A DNA stretch of 64,000 bases from AG-12 sp027339635 (GCA_027339635.1 DAHWNZ010000010.1:1-64000); one strand, 5' to 3'. Shown: positions 34,092-43,993, counted from the first letter of the stretch. Notes: generated by a model from the letters alone, not told the origin. A program made the numbers and translations.

Positions 34092-35381
34092 ATGGATTCC
34101 GAGCCCATCGCAACTGCGGCCTCGTCGGTGCTGGCCGGACTCTCCGACGCCCGGGCGTGGGTGGCTGATCTCTACCGTGACCTGCACTCTCACCCCGAGC
34201 TGTCGCACCAAGAGCACGAGACAGCGGCCAGGGTCGGGGAGCGGCTCGCGGCCTCTGGCGTCGAGGTCCACTCCGGGATCGGAGGAACCGGAGTGGTCGG
34301 CCTGATCCGAAACGGGGACGGGCCGGTGGTTATGCTGCGCGCGGACATGGATGCCCTCCCTGTCGCCGAGAGGACGGGGCTGGAGTACGCCAGCGAGGTC
34401 ACAGCCACCGACCAGACTGGCCGCGAGGTGCCGGTCATGCACGCGTGCGGCCACGACGTGCACGTCGCCTGCCTGCTGGGCGCGGTGAGCCTGCTGGCCC
34501 GGAGCCCACAGCACTAGAGGGGGACGGTCGTGGCCGTGTTCCAGCCCGCGGAGGAGACGGGCGACGGTGCCAGGGCCATGCTCAAGGATGGTCTCGAGTC
34601 GCTGCTGCCGACGGTGGATGTCGCCCTCGCCCAGCACGTCCTGCCGGCTCCGGCCGGGCTGGTAGGCACCCACTCCGGGCCCACTCTCTCGACCGCTGAC
34701 AGCATGCGCATCACGGTCCACGGCCGCGGCGCGCATGGGTCCATGCCTCAGGCCTCGGTCGACCCTGTGGTGCTGGCTGCGATGATCGTCGTGAGGCTCC
34801 AGACCGTGGTCGCCCGCGAGACGCGACCTGGCGAACCAGTCGTGGTCACCGTGGGGAGCCTTCGGGCCGGCACCAAGAGCAACGTCATCCCCGACCACGC
34901 GGTCATCGAACTCAACGTCCGGACCTACAGTGAGCAGACGCGGCAGTCCACCCTGGAGTCCATCCGCCGGATCGCGGACGCAGAATGCCAGGCCTCGGGG
35001 TCCCCGCAACCACCTGAGTACGAGCTGTTCGACCACTTCCCTCTGACCGACAACGACCCCGAGACCACCACCCGAGTCGCCACAGCGTTCGCTTCGTTCT
35101 TCGGCGATCGCGCGGTGACGCTGCCAGCGCAGAGCGCCAGTGAAGACTTCAGTGACATCCCCACCAAGCTAGGCGTCCCGTACTGCTATTGGGGAATCGG
35201 GTGCATCGAGCCGCGCCAATATCACCAGGCCGAGGAGGCGGGCCGGGTCTCCCAGGACATCCCCGTCAACCATTCGGCCCTCTTCGCGCCAGTGATCCAA
35301 CCCACCCTGGACACGGGGATCCAGGCGCTGGTCGTGGCGGCTCTCGCCTGGCTCGGCGGGATTCAACCGACCGGCCAGTAG
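34092..35381 (+). pseudogene. M20-family amidohydrolase interrupted by one in-frame TAG
   Basis: One frame encodes a complete ~430-residue M20D amidohydrolase (hippurate / N-acyl-amino-acid / IAA-conjugate hydrolase type) except for a TAG at 34515-34517. Before it are the metal-binding motifs DLHSHPELSHQEHET and VMHACGHDVHVACLLG. After it come VVAVFQPAEETGDGARAM, the lid domain VHGRGAHGSMPQASVDPV, and a terminal ASEDFSDIPTKLGVPYCYWGIG. The family usually has Trp-x-Gly-Thr at this point, so TGG to TAG is the likely change. Other genes here stop with TAG, so recoding is unlikely. Only the first 141 residues would be made. Confidence 0.85.
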
Positions 35382-35386
35382 CGACA

Positions 35387-36040
35387 GTGTCGAGCCCGGG
35401 CTCAACGCTCCAGCTCGTGCTCGAGCTGCTGGGCACATTCGTGTTCGGACTCAATGGGGCCCTGACCGCCATGGAGTTCGAGAACCTGGACCTGGTCGGC
35501 GTCGTAGCCCTGGCCGTAATCACCGCCCTGGGAGGAGGCATCATCCGCGACGTCCTGATCGGCTCCTTGCCGCCGGCGGCGTTTCGGGACTGGCGCTACC
35601 TGGCGGTGGGGGGCGGAGCCGGAGTCGTGGCGTTCGGCGCCCGCCAGCTCTGGCTGCGCCTGGAGCGGTCGATAACCATCCTCGATGCCGCGGGCCTCTC
35701 GCTCTTCTGTGTCACCGGCACCGCCACGGCATTCGCCGCCCATCTGGGGCCGTTCCAATCCGTCGTCCTGGGGACCGTCACCGGAGTCGGCGGCGGCACG
35801 GTACGGGATGTGATCATCCGCCGGGTGCCGACGGTGCTCTCCAGCGGCCTGTACGCGATTCCCGCAGCGTGCGGGGCCACCCTTGCCGCAGTGGCACTGG
35901 AGCTGCACTTCTATGGAGGAGCGATCGCGGTGGTCGCGGCGGCGGTCTGCTTCGCCATCCGGATGGCCGGAGTGCGTTTCAACCTGAACGTCCCCATCTC
36001 CCATCCTCGCCCCCCGGCCAAATCCGGCGAGGGCCGGTGA
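35387..36040 (+). CDS. TRIC/UPF0126 family membrane protein (YicG/YadS-like)
   Basis: The ~217-residue protein has seven helices built from two repeats with the family motif: ALGGGIIRDVLIGSLPPAAFRDWRYL in the first and GVGGGTVRDVIIRRVPTVLSSGLYAIPA in the second. Bacterial members are related to trimeric intracellular cation channels and are thought to conduct monovalent cations or small metabolites. The GTG start at 35387 is 5 nt after the amidohydrolase stop, so the genes are in tandem and the channel may be affected by the nonsense mutation upstream through polarity. Confidence 0.87.
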   Translation: MSSPGSTLQLVLELLGTFVFGLNGALTAMEFENLDLVGVVALAVITALGGGIIRDVLIGSLPPAAFRDWRYLAVGGGAGVVAFGARQLWLRLERSITILDAAGLSLFCVTGTATAFAAHLGPFQSVVLGTVTGVGGGTVRDVIIRRVPTVLSSGLYAIPAACGATLAAVALELHFYGGAIAVVAAAVCFAIRMAGVRFNLNVPISHPRPPAKSGEGR

Positions 36041-36348
36041 CAAGCGCCTCCCGACCGACTCCCCTCATGTTCCCAACGGCCGACCGGTGGCCTCACCACC
36101 GGCAAAGGAGGCGGGCGGAGAGCGGGGTGGTGCTGGTGACGCCGACTAGCGGCCACCAGCTCTGACCTTCTGGCGCCGTCGGGCCAGCCCCGGTAGTGCC
36201 GGAGGGCTGACCGGTAGAGGTGAACCGGACCGTCGAGGACGGCCGGGCCGGCCCTGGGAACGAGGACGCATTCGCCCCCCTCGGCGGCGGCCGTCCGGGC
36301 GTCCAGGCAGGTTTGGACGACGCCCACGAGTCTCGTCAGGCCCGGGAC
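36041..36348. other. Non-coding stretch between convergent genes
   Basis: 308 bp between the TRIC-like gene and the DUF6941 gene, which converge. No gene recognised; probable termination region. Confidence 0.45.
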
Positions 36349-36801
36349 TCAGTTGACAGTCGGCACATCAGTGGCGGGAGGGGTCACGTCGTGGACTCGG
36401 AAGGCGAGCGTTCTCGGAGCCGATATCCCCAAGGTCGCGGCCAGGTGATACAGGCCGGCGGCGGGGAAGACGATGTTGAAGCTGAGAGCCAGGGCGATCC
36501 TTTGCTCCTGGTCGGGCCCCAGTCCGGTTGGCCGCGCCTGATTGATCATGGTCTGCAACCCCGCCACCTGACGTCCTTGATCGTCCGCGATCGCCACCGT
36601 GAGTTGTTGGGGCACGGGCGGGGCCGCGGCAGGGACGACCAGGGTTACCGCAACCCCCAGATGGCTGATGATCGGGGGCCCAGATACGGCTGGGGCCGGT
36701 CTCCAATGGTCGGTCCAGCCGCCACCGGAGATGTAGAGGAGTCCATTGACCGCCTCCACGTGATTCGCCAGGATCAGGTTCTCAATCTCCGGAGTCTCCA
36801 T
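36349..36801 (-). CDS. DUF6941-type protein, unknown function
   Basis: The 150-residue soluble protein opens with METPEIENLILANHVEAVNGLLYISGGGWTDHW, the pattern of the DUF6941 family (an 'NG-K-LY-x-LGGGW' opening). It continues as a small beta-sandwich with QLTVAIADDQGRQV and LALSFNIVFPAAGLYHLAATLG. Members occur mainly in actinobacteria and related soil lineages and have no known function. It lies 27 nt after the stop of the DUF885 gene on the same strand, so possibly one transcript. Confidence 0.75.
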   Translation of the reverse strand: METPEIENLILANHVEAVNGLLYISGGGWTDHWRPAPAVSGPPIISHLGVAVTLVVPAAAPPVPQQLTVAIADDQGRQVAGLQTMINQARPTGLGPDQEQRIALALSFNIVFPAAGLYHLAATLGISAPRTLAFRVHDVTPPATDVPTVN

Positions 36802-36828
36802 GCCCCTAGTCTCTCAGGCCCACGGGGA

Positions 36829-38523
36829 TTACCTAGAGGGGCGTCCAGGCATGTCAGCGGGCTCGAGCCCGCCGAGCTCGGAAAGAAGCTGGCCGAGGCC
36901 GACGCAGCCGAGATCAAGGGCGATCCGGTGAAACGCCTTGAGGTCGAACGCGGCCCCGCAGCGATTTCTGGCCCGGTCCCTAGCCTGAAGCCAGACTCGC
37001 TCCCCGAGCTTGTAGCAGACGGCCTGCGCCGGCAAGCCGAGATAGCGGTCCACCTCGCCCGCGCAGAAGGTCCGGCTCCGCCGACTGTTCTCCATCATGA
37101 ACTCGACCGCCAGCTCCCACGACCACCGCTCTCCCGGATGGAACCGTTGCCCCCGCGTTATGGGGAGGTCAAGGTGCAGGCCGATGTCAACCACCACCCG
37201 GGCCGCGCGCATCGCCTGAGAGGCCAGCATCCCCAGGCGGTAATCGTCGCGCTCCAGAAAGCCGAGTTCGTCCATGAGACGCTCCGCGTAGAGCGCCCAG
37301 CCCTCGATGTGCCCGGCCACGCCTCCGATCAGCGTCTGGAACGGATTGAGGTCTTGGGCCAGGTAGCAGGTCTGAGCCAGCTGGAGGTGATGGCCCGGCA
37401 CACCCTCGTGATAAGCGGTCGAGACCTCGTTCCAAAGAGGAAAGCGGGTGCGCCCCAAGGTCGGGTACCAGGTCCTACCCGGCCGGGTGAAGTCTGAAGA
37501 CGGGGGCGTGTAATACATCGCCGGGCTGCCACCGGGAGGCGCGATCATCGCCTCCACACGCTTGACAGGGTCCGGGATGTCGAAGTGGGTTCCGTCCAAG
37601 GCGGCCACCGTGGCGTCCAGGAAGTCCTGACTCCAAGCTCGAAAGTTGTCCTCTCCCTCGATGGCGAGCTCAGGGTCCTGCTCCAGGGCTGACACGGCGC
37701 CAGGGACCCCCTGGCCGGGGGCAATCCTATCCGCCACGCTCTCCATCTCCGCCGCCAGGCGCGCCAGCTCCGACCAGCCAAAGCTATAGGCCTCCTCCAG
37801 GTCAAGCTCCATGCCCAGGTGGCGACGGAGCGCCAGGTGATACCTCTCCCGCCCAACTCCATCGCGAGCCGGGGCCGACGGGGCATAGTCCCATTCCAGG
37901 AATCTGGTCAGCTCCAAATACGCCTGCGCGGCGGACCCTGCCCCCTCTTCGAGGGCGTGGGCCAATTTCGTATCGGCGCCACGATATCCCATGACCAGCG
38001 TGGTGAAGAACCCACGTCCCGGGCCACCACCGCCCCAGACCCTGGTCTGGGCGGCACAGGCCAGCGCCTGGCGGCGGGCGGCGAACCTGCGTCGCGCAAG
38101 TCCCTCAGCCAAGGTTGCGATTAAGCCCTCCACGGCCCTGGGAACCAGGGTCAGCTTGTGGGCTATGAGGTCCCAGTCACATTCTTCGGTCCTGGCCATG
38201 AGATCGAAACTGCCTCGGATCTGTGATTGAGCCCCGAAGACGCTCAGGTCGCGCATCCATTCGTCTTGATCGAAGTTGTCGCATACGACTGCGAGACGCT
38301 CGAGCATGGCCTGGGCACCCACGCCCGCTCGCTCCTCAGCGGCTGTTGCCAGAACTCTGCGTATCGTTGTCCGCGCCAGGTCCGCGCGCACGCGCTCGCC
38401 ATCCGGAGATAGATCCGTGAGCTCTCCCGCCCGGCTCAGGTCGCCCCGGGTGAAGGCACCGACCGGGTCCAGCATGGCCAGGGACTGCTGGTACTCGAGA
38501 GCGATCTGGTCTACCTGGGTCAT
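36829..38523 (-). CDS. DUF885 family protein, putative zinc peptidase
   Basis: The ~564-residue cytoplasmic protein is all-helical with a gluzincin-like active site: TAYHEGVPGHHLQLAQTCYLA (HExxxGHH) and a downstream Glu in GHIEGWALYAERLMDELGF. DUF885 proteins are related to M32-like carboxypeptidases and include dipeptidase-like members; no substrate is evident. ATG 38523 (MTQVDQIALEYQQ) has GGGAGAG 4 nt upstream. A longer reading adds a proline-rich shadow. It follows the thiolase on the same strand after 90 nt. Confidence 0.87.
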   Translation of the reverse strand: MTQVDQIALEYQQSLAMLDPVGAFTRGDLSRAGELTDLSPDGERVRADLARTTIRRVLATAAEERAGVGAQAMLERLAVVCDNFDQDEWMRDLSVFGAQSQIRGSFDLMARTEECDWDLIAHKLTLVPRAVEGLIATLAEGLARRRFAARRQALACAAQTRVWGGGGPGRGFFTTLVMGYRGADTKLAHALEEGAGSAAQAYLELTRFLEWDYAPSAPARDGVGRERYHLALRRHLGMELDLEEAYSFGWSELARLAAEMESVADRIAPGQGVPGAVSALEQDPELAIEGEDNFRAWSQDFLDATVAALDGTHFDIPDPVKRVEAMIAPPGGSPAMYYTPPSSDFTRPGRTWYPTLGRTRFPLWNEVSTAYHEGVPGHHLQLAQTCYLAQDLNPFQTLIGGVAGHIEGWALYAERLMDELGFLERDDYRLGMLASQAMRAARVVVDIGLHLDLPITRGQRFHPGERWSWELAVEFMMENSRRSRTFCAGEVDRYLGLPAQAVCYKLGERVWLQARDRARNRCGAAFDLKAFHRIALDLGCVGLGQLLSELGGLEPADMPGRPSR

Positions 38524-38613
38524 GAACTCTCCCGAGTGAGTTGGAGTTGACGGGGCGGCGGCGCCGGGGATTCCTGGGAGCTTACCGGGATCCGGCGCTC
38601 TCCGCCCCATCCA

Positions 38614-39807
38614 TCAGGGTTTGAGCTCGACCACCATCGCTATGCCCTGGCCAACGCCGATGCACATGGTGGCCAGTCCGAACTGGACCTCCCTCCTGCG
38701 CATCTCGTGAACCAGAGTCACGAGGATGCGCGCGCCGGAACAGCCCAGAGGGTGCCCGAGTGCGATCGCCCCCCCGTTTACGTTCAGACGATCGTCCTGT
38801 GGGTCCACATCCCACTCCTGAAGAACAGCTAGCGACTGGGCGGCGAAAGCCTCGTTGAGTTCGATCAAACCGATGTCCGCCAGTGTGAGCCCGGCCCGCG
38901 CCAGTGCCTTCTTCGATGCCGGCACCGGTCCGATGCCCATGATCCTGGGGGCGACTCCGGCCACCGCCGCGCTCCGGACCTCCGCCATCGGAGCCAGGCC
39001 CGACGCCTCGGCATAGTCGGAGTCGGACAGGAGCAGGGCGGCGGCGCCGTCGTTGAGCGAGCTCGAATTGCCGGCCGTGACGGTTCCAGGCTCCGCGAAG
39101 GCCGGACGCAACTGGGAGAGTCTCTCGAGGCTGGAGTCAGCCCTCGGGCCCTCATCCGTCTCCACGTCCCCGGCCTTGGTCGTGACGGCTATCCTCTCCG
39201 CCTGAAAGGCCCCCTGCGCCTCGGCGCGGACGGCCTTGCGATGACTTTGGAGGGCGAAGCGGTCCTGTGCCTCACGCCCTATCGAGTACAGATTGGCCAG
39301 GTTCTCGGCGGTCTGCCCCATCGAGTCGATCCCGTAGAGATCCTCCATGCGCCGATTGACGTAGCGCCATCCCAGGGCCGTGTCATACATCACCTGCTGG
39401 CCCCGTGCCCAGGGCCGATCCGGCTTGGGCACCGACCACGGCGCCCGGCTCATGGACTCCACGCCACCCGCGACGAAGAGCGGCCCGTCTCCCTGGCTGA
39501 TCGCGCGGGCGGCATCCGCCACGGCCTGCAAGCCGCTGCCGCAGAGCCGGTTGACGGTGCAGCCCGCGACCTCGATGGGATATCCAGCCAGGAGCAGCGC
39601 CATCCTCGCCACGTTGCGGTTGTCCTCGCCCGCCTGGTTGGCGCACCCCAGGTAGACGTCCTCAACATCGCCGAGATCCACGCCCGTCCGCTCGCCCAGC
39701 CCCTTGAGGGTGAGAGCGGCCAGGTCATCCGGGCGCACTCCGGCCAGCGCTCCACCGTAGCGACCGACGGGAGTCCGCACGCCGTCGATGATCACCGCTT
39801 TGGTCAT
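38614..39807 (-). CDS. Acetyl-CoA C-acyltransferase (thiolase)
   Basis: The 397-residue enzyme has the nucleophilic Cys in NRLCGSGLQAVADAARAI (~Cys89), the GGVESMSRAPW motif, the NEAFAAQS signature, the catalytic His in IALGHPLGCSGAR, and the second Cys in ATMCIGVGQGIAM. The best likeness is to the PcaF/FadA side: 3-ketoacyl-CoA or beta-ketoadipyl-CoA thiolysis. The opening MTKAVIIDGVRTPVGRYGGALAGVRPDDLAA is standard, so ATG 39807 is chosen. No other beta-oxidation gene is adjacent. Confidence 0.94.
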   Translation of the reverse strand: MTKAVIIDGVRTPVGRYGGALAGVRPDDLAALTLKGLGERTGVDLGDVEDVYLGCANQAGEDNRNVARMALLLAGYPIEVAGCTVNRLCGSGLQAVADAARAISQGDGPLFVAGGVESMSRAPWSVPKPDRPWARGQQVMYDTALGWRYVNRRMEDLYGIDSMGQTAENLANLYSIGREAQDRFALQSHRKAVRAEAQGAFQAERIAVTTKAGDVETDEGPRADSSLERLSQLRPAFAEPGTVTAGNSSSLNDGAAALLLSDSDYAEASGLAPMAEVRSAAVAGVAPRIMGIGPVPASKKALARAGLTLADIGLIELNEAFAAQSLAVLQEWDVDPQDDRLNVNGGAIALGHPLGCSGARILVTLVHEMRRREVQFGLATMCIGVGQGIAMVVELKP

Positions 39808-39987
39808 GGATGCTCCATCCGTTCCATCAAGGCCGCAATCCACAATTGTGCCAATCGCCAGGGCTCACCCCACAGCCAGTAGGTCGCCGACACTGGAAGG
39901 ATCGCAAGGGTGCGCATCTCAGGAGTGGCTCGGTGGGGCCGAGGGCCCGGCCGGCAAAAGCTCCTCGAGCGAGCCCCCGGGGTCGGC

Positions 39988-40341
39988 TCACTCCAGGACA
40001 TCCGGCCTGTCAACCACCCAAAGCCAGGTCCCGTCCTGCTGGCGCCTGGCGATCTCCGCGGTAACACCACCCCCTACCAACCGGGTGGAGGTCAGAGCCA
40101 GGCCGCCACTCTCGAGTGCCGGCAGCTGCGCCCCCGCCATGAAGGTCGGCCGAGTTGCCAGCAACTCACCGTAGAAGGTTCGGATTGCATCTCGACCGAC
40201 CGCGATCCCGCCGCCGGGCAAAGCCAGGACCGCGCCCATCTCGTACAGATCGATGATGCCCTCTAGATCGCCGGCGTTCACACGCTCCACCAGCAGGCGC
40301 GGCAAGTCCTGCGGGCTGACGGCCGTCTCTCGTCCGCTCAC
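39988..40341 (-). CDS. SnoaL-like / nuclear transport factor 2 family protein
   Basis: The 117-residue protein has a cone-shaped NTF2-like fold: LPRLLVERVNAGDLEGIIDLYEMGAVLALPGGGIAVGRDAIRTFYGELLATRP, then strands GLALTSTRLVGGGVTAEIARRQQDGTWLWVVDRPDVL. The family includes limonene-epoxide hydrolases, ketosteroid isomerases and many binding proteins, so a function cannot be named. GTG 40341 is preferred; the upstream extension is arginine-rich shadow. It stands alone. Confidence 0.78.
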   Translation of the reverse strand: MSGRETAVSPQDLPRLLVERVNAGDLEGIIDLYEMGAVLALPGGGIAVGRDAIRTFYGELLATRPTFMAGAQLPALESGGLALTSTRLVGGGVTAEIARRQQDGTWLWVVDRPDVLE

Positions 40342-40467
40342 GGTCCCAACATACTTGACTGGCGGCCGGAGGCGGGAGAAGGGGCGACGGTCCGCGCCGA
40401 CCGGGACCACAGCTAGCCGTGGCCCAAGGTCTGAGGGAGGCTTCTGGATGGGCTCGATCCACCAATG

Positions 40468-41082
40468 TCATGCGATCGCGCTCCGGTAGGTTCGGGTGGC
40501 CCACGCGAAGGTCACCGCGCAATGAGGCACCAGGACCGCGAACGCCTGCCGGGTATCACTGGCAAGCGGCCCCTGGGCCAGTGTGCGAGCGGCCGCAACG
40601 AGGTAGTGCAGCGGGTCGAAATGACCCAATACGCGCAGCCCTACGGGACCGATTACCGGCGGTGGGAGCGCTCCGCCCAAGAGCAGAACGGGCAGGTTGA
40701 GACCGTTGACGGCCGCGGCGAGCCCTTGAATCTCACCGCCACTCCGAAGCGCCAGAGCCATGGAGAACGCACTCACGGTGGCGGCCAGCCAGCTCGCAAG
40801 CACGGCCACGACCGGCAAGGCCAGATGGCTGCTGAACCCGAAGAGGGCGCCCACACCGCCCAGGAGCGCAACGAAGAGGAACATGGCAGCTGGGTGGGCG
40901 AGGATCGGATGGGCGAGCAGGGCGACCCGGGCGGTCGGAGTGACCCGCAGACGTTCCATCAGAATGGTGAAACCCGGTCCGAACCCGGTGGAGCAGGTGA
41001 GCAGTCCAGGAATTCCTGGCAGAAATTCGTCAAGCACGGCACCGGTGGAGCGGCCCGCAACGCCGGGCAGGCCCTGCAGCAA
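40468..41082 (-). pseudogene. ABC-2 type permease remnant, N-terminus missing
   Basis: The readable part resembles DrrB-like permeases from the third helix on: FLPGIPGLLTCSTGFGPGFTILMERLRVTPTARVALL, then LASWLAATVSAFSMALALRSGGEIQGLAAAVNGLNLPVLLLGG, LRVLGHFDPLHYLVAAARTLAQG and a last helix. The normal N-terminal cytosolic segment and first helices are absent. The sequence merges directly into the end of the ATPase remnant, with the two frames overlapping at 41030-41082. A deletion joining the 3' end of the ATPase gene to the middle of the permease gene is the simplest explanation. Confidence 0.7.
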
Positions 41083-41695
41083 GGGGGTGACGAGCGGGCG
41101 GTCGGCCGCGGCCGATGATGATGAGATGGTCGGCGGCGGGCGCCATCTCGCTCATCAGGTGGCTGGAGACGATCACCGTCCAGTCCTGCGCGGCAAGGGT
41201 CTTGAACCGCTCGCGACTCCAGTGGACGCCCTCGGGGTCGGGGCCGTCGGCCGGCTCATCGCAGACGAGGATCGGTGGGTCGCCGAGCAGCGCGAGCGCG
41301 ATCCCGAGGCGATGTTTCATCCCGAGTGAGAAGGTCCCGACCGGCCGCTGCGCGACGCTCTCCACGCCGGTCAGGTCGAGAACTTCACGCACTCGGCGTT
41401 CGTCGATCCCATTGCTCTGAGCAACGGACCACAGGTGTTGCCAGCCGCTGCGTCCTGGGTTCAGTGCGCCTGCGTCAAGCAGCGATCCGACCTGACGCAA
41501 GGGTCCGGTGATCTGCCTGTAGCTGCGGCCAGCGATCAGAGCGCGCCCGGCGGTCGGGGCGTCGAGCCCGAGGATCACCCGCATCGTGGTTAACTTCCCC
41601 GCGCCGGTCGGGCCGAGGAATCCAGTCACCCGACCCGGCTGCACGGTGAAGTCCAGCTCGGTCTGACGCAGCGCCCCGGCGATCTCCACTTCCAC
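41030..41695 (-). pseudogene. ABC transporter ATPase remnant (DrrA-like), defective
   Basis: About 220 residues of a ~300-residue DrrA-type ATPase. Walker A is altered to GPTGAGKLTT (normally GAGK-S/T-T). The signature FSLGMKHRLGIALALLG is near normal. Walker B reads ILVCDEPADGPDPEG, with several changes from LLDEPxNGLDPEG. The H-loop SSHLMSEMAPAADHLIIIGRGR is present, then the frame runs into unrelated sequence. The start is also lost, as the usual I-E-V-x-L-T-K-x-Y-G opening is replaced. Multiple lesions in ATPase and permease imply the exporter is dead. Confidence 0.72.
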
Positions 41696-42029
41696 CCAGG
41701 ACAGCCGTTGCTGCTGGCGGTCATGGCCAATTCGCGCAGAGCTGTCGCCCCTGCAAGTTCCGCCTCGATTCGCTCGATACGCTCACGCAGGAGGGAAGCA
41801 GCCTCGAAGGCGGGATACTCCGGGCTCGACTTGGTCCAGATGCGGCTTGCCCTCACTCGATGAGGGGACATGGCCCCCCTTGATCCACCTTGGCCACGCC
41901 CGCCCGGAGGTGAGCGCTGGCCGTGCTGCCCCCTACCCCGCGCCCATACCTGGCCATCCGCGACTGAGCCGCGGCCGTTTGGGTCGGTGATGTCGTCGGC
42001 GGTCGGCAGGCCCCGAGGGACCTCCGGAT

Positions 42030-42851
42030 TCAGTTGGCCACAGCCGCCAGCATGGTGACCAGCATGATGAGCCGGTAAGCGTGGACGAAGTCCGGAGCCA
42101 CAGCTGCGACGGTGCGCGCTCCTGTCCTTTCGACCCCCGGGATGAGGAGCGGGTTCTCGACCATCACCTCCCGGTAGAGATCAACCTCGACCTCGACCGG
42201 GCCCGGGAAGGTCAGGGCCCTGACCGCTCCGCGCGCGGTCAGAGCGGCCGGCACCGCCTGCTCTATCTGTTGGCAGGCTCGGGCAGGGTGCAGGGACTCA
42301 GCCGCCCGGGCGCCGAGGGACCATTTCCCGACCACCGTGCTGACTCCTTCGATAACCGAGGCCGCCTCTGCGGCGACCGTATCGTCGCCGCAGACCAGAA
42401 CCACCGGGACGCCGAAGTGTTGCGCCAGGGCTGCGTTGAGCCCGATCTCACCCACCGGCCGCCCGTTGCAGCGGACGTCGCTGACGCAGCCGCCGTTGAT
42501 GGTGTGGGCGAGGACCGACCCGGCCGTTCCGGCGCGGCCGTGATAACCCACGAAGATTGCGGCATCAGCACCCTCGACATTGGTCATCATCGCCAGTGGG
42601 CGCGGTTTCCCCCTTACCAGCCGGGCACGCGGATCGAGCTCATCTTGGATGATGTTGGTGAAGGGCCCGTGGGAGTCGACCACGGTGACCGTGGCCTCAC
42701 CATCGTGGGCGAACACACCTCGGACCGCCGCGCTGGCCTCCGCCGTCATGAGGTGGCGGGTCCGCTCATAGTCGGTCTGTCCGGGCAGCACGTCCGTCCC
42801 GGTGACCGCGCCCGCGACCCCTTCCATGTCGACGGAGATGTGAACGTGCAA
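42030..42851 (-). CDS. M55 family D-aminopeptidase (DppA-like)
   Basis: The 273-residue zinc aminopeptidase acts on D-amino-acid peptides such as D-Ala-D-Ala released from peptidoglycan. The N-terminal MHVHISVDMEGVAGAV gives the zinc ligands Asp8 and Glu10 at exactly the DppA positions. VVDSHGPFTNI supplies the His/Asp region, and FVGYHGRAGTAGSVLAHTING the catalytic His region. The DppA self-compartmentalising decamer is expected. The TTG at 42851, with GGGGG upstream, is the only suitable start. It is not in a dpp transporter operon here. Confidence 0.9.
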   Translation of the reverse strand: MHVHISVDMEGVAGAVTGTDVLPGQTDYERTRHLMTAEASAAVRGVFAHDGEATVTVVDSHGPFTNIIQDELDPRARLVRGKPRPLAMMTNVEGADAAIFVGYHGRAGTAGSVLAHTINGGCVSDVRCNGRPVGEIGLNAALAQHFGVPVVLVCGDDTVAAEAASVIEGVSTVVGKWSLGARAAESLHPARACQQIEQAVPAALTARGAVRALTFPGPVEVEVDLYREVMVENPLLIPGVERTGARTVAAVAPDFVHAYRLIMLVTMLAAVAN

Positions 42852-43003
42852 TGGGAACCCCCGGTCAATCTGAGCCGGGGGCCAGCATACCCCGACAGGA
42901 CGTCTCGGCTCCGGGGTCAAGCCGTCGACTCGGAACAGGGGTGGCGCGGGTGGCAGCCCTTAAGAAATGGACCCGCATGCTACAGAACCCCGTCCACCCA
43001 CCT

Positions 43004-43882
43004 TCAGAACTGGGCCGCGAGCCACTCGTGAACCTCGGAGATTCGTCTGGCGGCGACGGTCAGATGGCCGAGACCCTCCAGAAGATGAGCCTCCGCCCCC
43101 GGGATGCGCTGGGCCAGCCAAACTCCGTGGTCCCACGGCACCATCAGATCCTGCTTTCCCTGCCACACCTGGGTGGGAATTCGGATGTCGGCGGGATCGA
43201 ATCCCCATGGAGACGAGAAGGCGAGGTCGTCGTCATAGGGGCCGAAGGCGCTCTCACGCAGCCCCTCCAGCATCTGCTCGTGCACGTGGGCTCCGAAGTC
43301 AGACTGCATGATCGCAAGGTCCTCCCCGGACAGAAGGGTGGACATCTCCTCCACCAGCTGAGCGGGGGCTGATGTGCGCAGCCCAGCGGCCATGTCCTCG
43401 CTGGCGCGGAGCAGGCCAGCATGGTCGCCGGAGATGGCCAGGGCGAACTCCTCCACATTCGCCTGACCCATGCCTGCCGTCCAATCCAGCCCCTCGACCC
43501 CATACGGCGCAACCCCGGAGATGCAGGAGACGGCAACCACCCTCTCCGGGATCAGGGCGGCGCATGCGAGGGCGTGCGGTCCCCCGCCAGAGATGCCCCA
43601 GGTGGCGCAGCGGTCCACCTGGAGCGCGTCGAGCAAGGGCAGCGCATCCTGCACCACCTGGGCCACATCACGACCCGGGGCCCTGGAGGAGAGCCCGTAT
43701 CCGGCCCTGGAAAAGCCGATCAGCCGCAGCCCCCGCCGCTCCGCGTCGGAGGTCCACTCCGGGAGTAGGAGGCCAGATCCCGGAGTTCCGTGATGGATGA
43801 GTATGGGCCGTCCCGCGGGATCGCCCGCCTCGTTCACCTGAAGTGATCGGCCCCCTTCCAGTGCAATCGTGTGCCTGACCAC
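43004..43882 (-). CDS. Alpha/beta hydrolase (serine type)
   Basis: The 292-residue cytoplasmic protein has HHGTPGSG as the oxyanion motif, GISGGGPHALACA with the nucleophilic Ser, Asp in WQGKQDLMVPWDHG and His in EGLGHLTVAARR. It resembles proline iminopeptidase-like and esterase-like hydrolases of actinobacteria. The substrate is unknown. The GTG start is preceded by GGGGGAG at 4-5 nt. It is divergent from the MFS transporter at 43994, 111 bp apart. Confidence 0.88.
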   Translation of the reverse strand: MVRHTIALEGGRSLQVNEAGDPAGRPILIHHGTPGSGLLLPEWTSDAERRGLRLIGFSRAGYGLSSRAPGRDVAQVVQDALPLLDALQVDRCATWGISGGGPHALACAALIPERVVAVSCISGVAPYGVEGLDWTAGMGQANVEEFALAISGDHAGLLRASEDMAAGLRTSAPAQLVEEMSTLLSGEDLAIMQSDFGAHVHEQMLEGLRESAFGPYDDDLAFSSPWGFDPADIRIPTQVWQGKQDLMVPWDHGVWLAQRIPGAEAHLLEGLGHLTVAARRISEVHEWLAAQF

Positions 43883-43993
43883 AGCGCTCCCCCTGAGACC
43901 GATGATTTGGGCATGCTATCAAGGCTCGCTGGGGCGGCGTAGACTCGCTGCAGCGGATGCGCCCGGTGCGCCAGAGGCATAGGTGGTGCGGTC

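Noticed and set aside
34092..35381. UAG as a recoded sense codon
   Set aside because: Other genes in the window, such as zwf, end with TAG, and no further in-frame TAGs occur in conserved genes. A single lesion is simpler.
41626..41871. Small 81-codon frame upstream of the ABC ATPase remnant
   Set aside because: The first ~55 residues look helical, but the remainder is a frame-shifted reading of the ATPase start. No family is recognised and it may be part of the decay.
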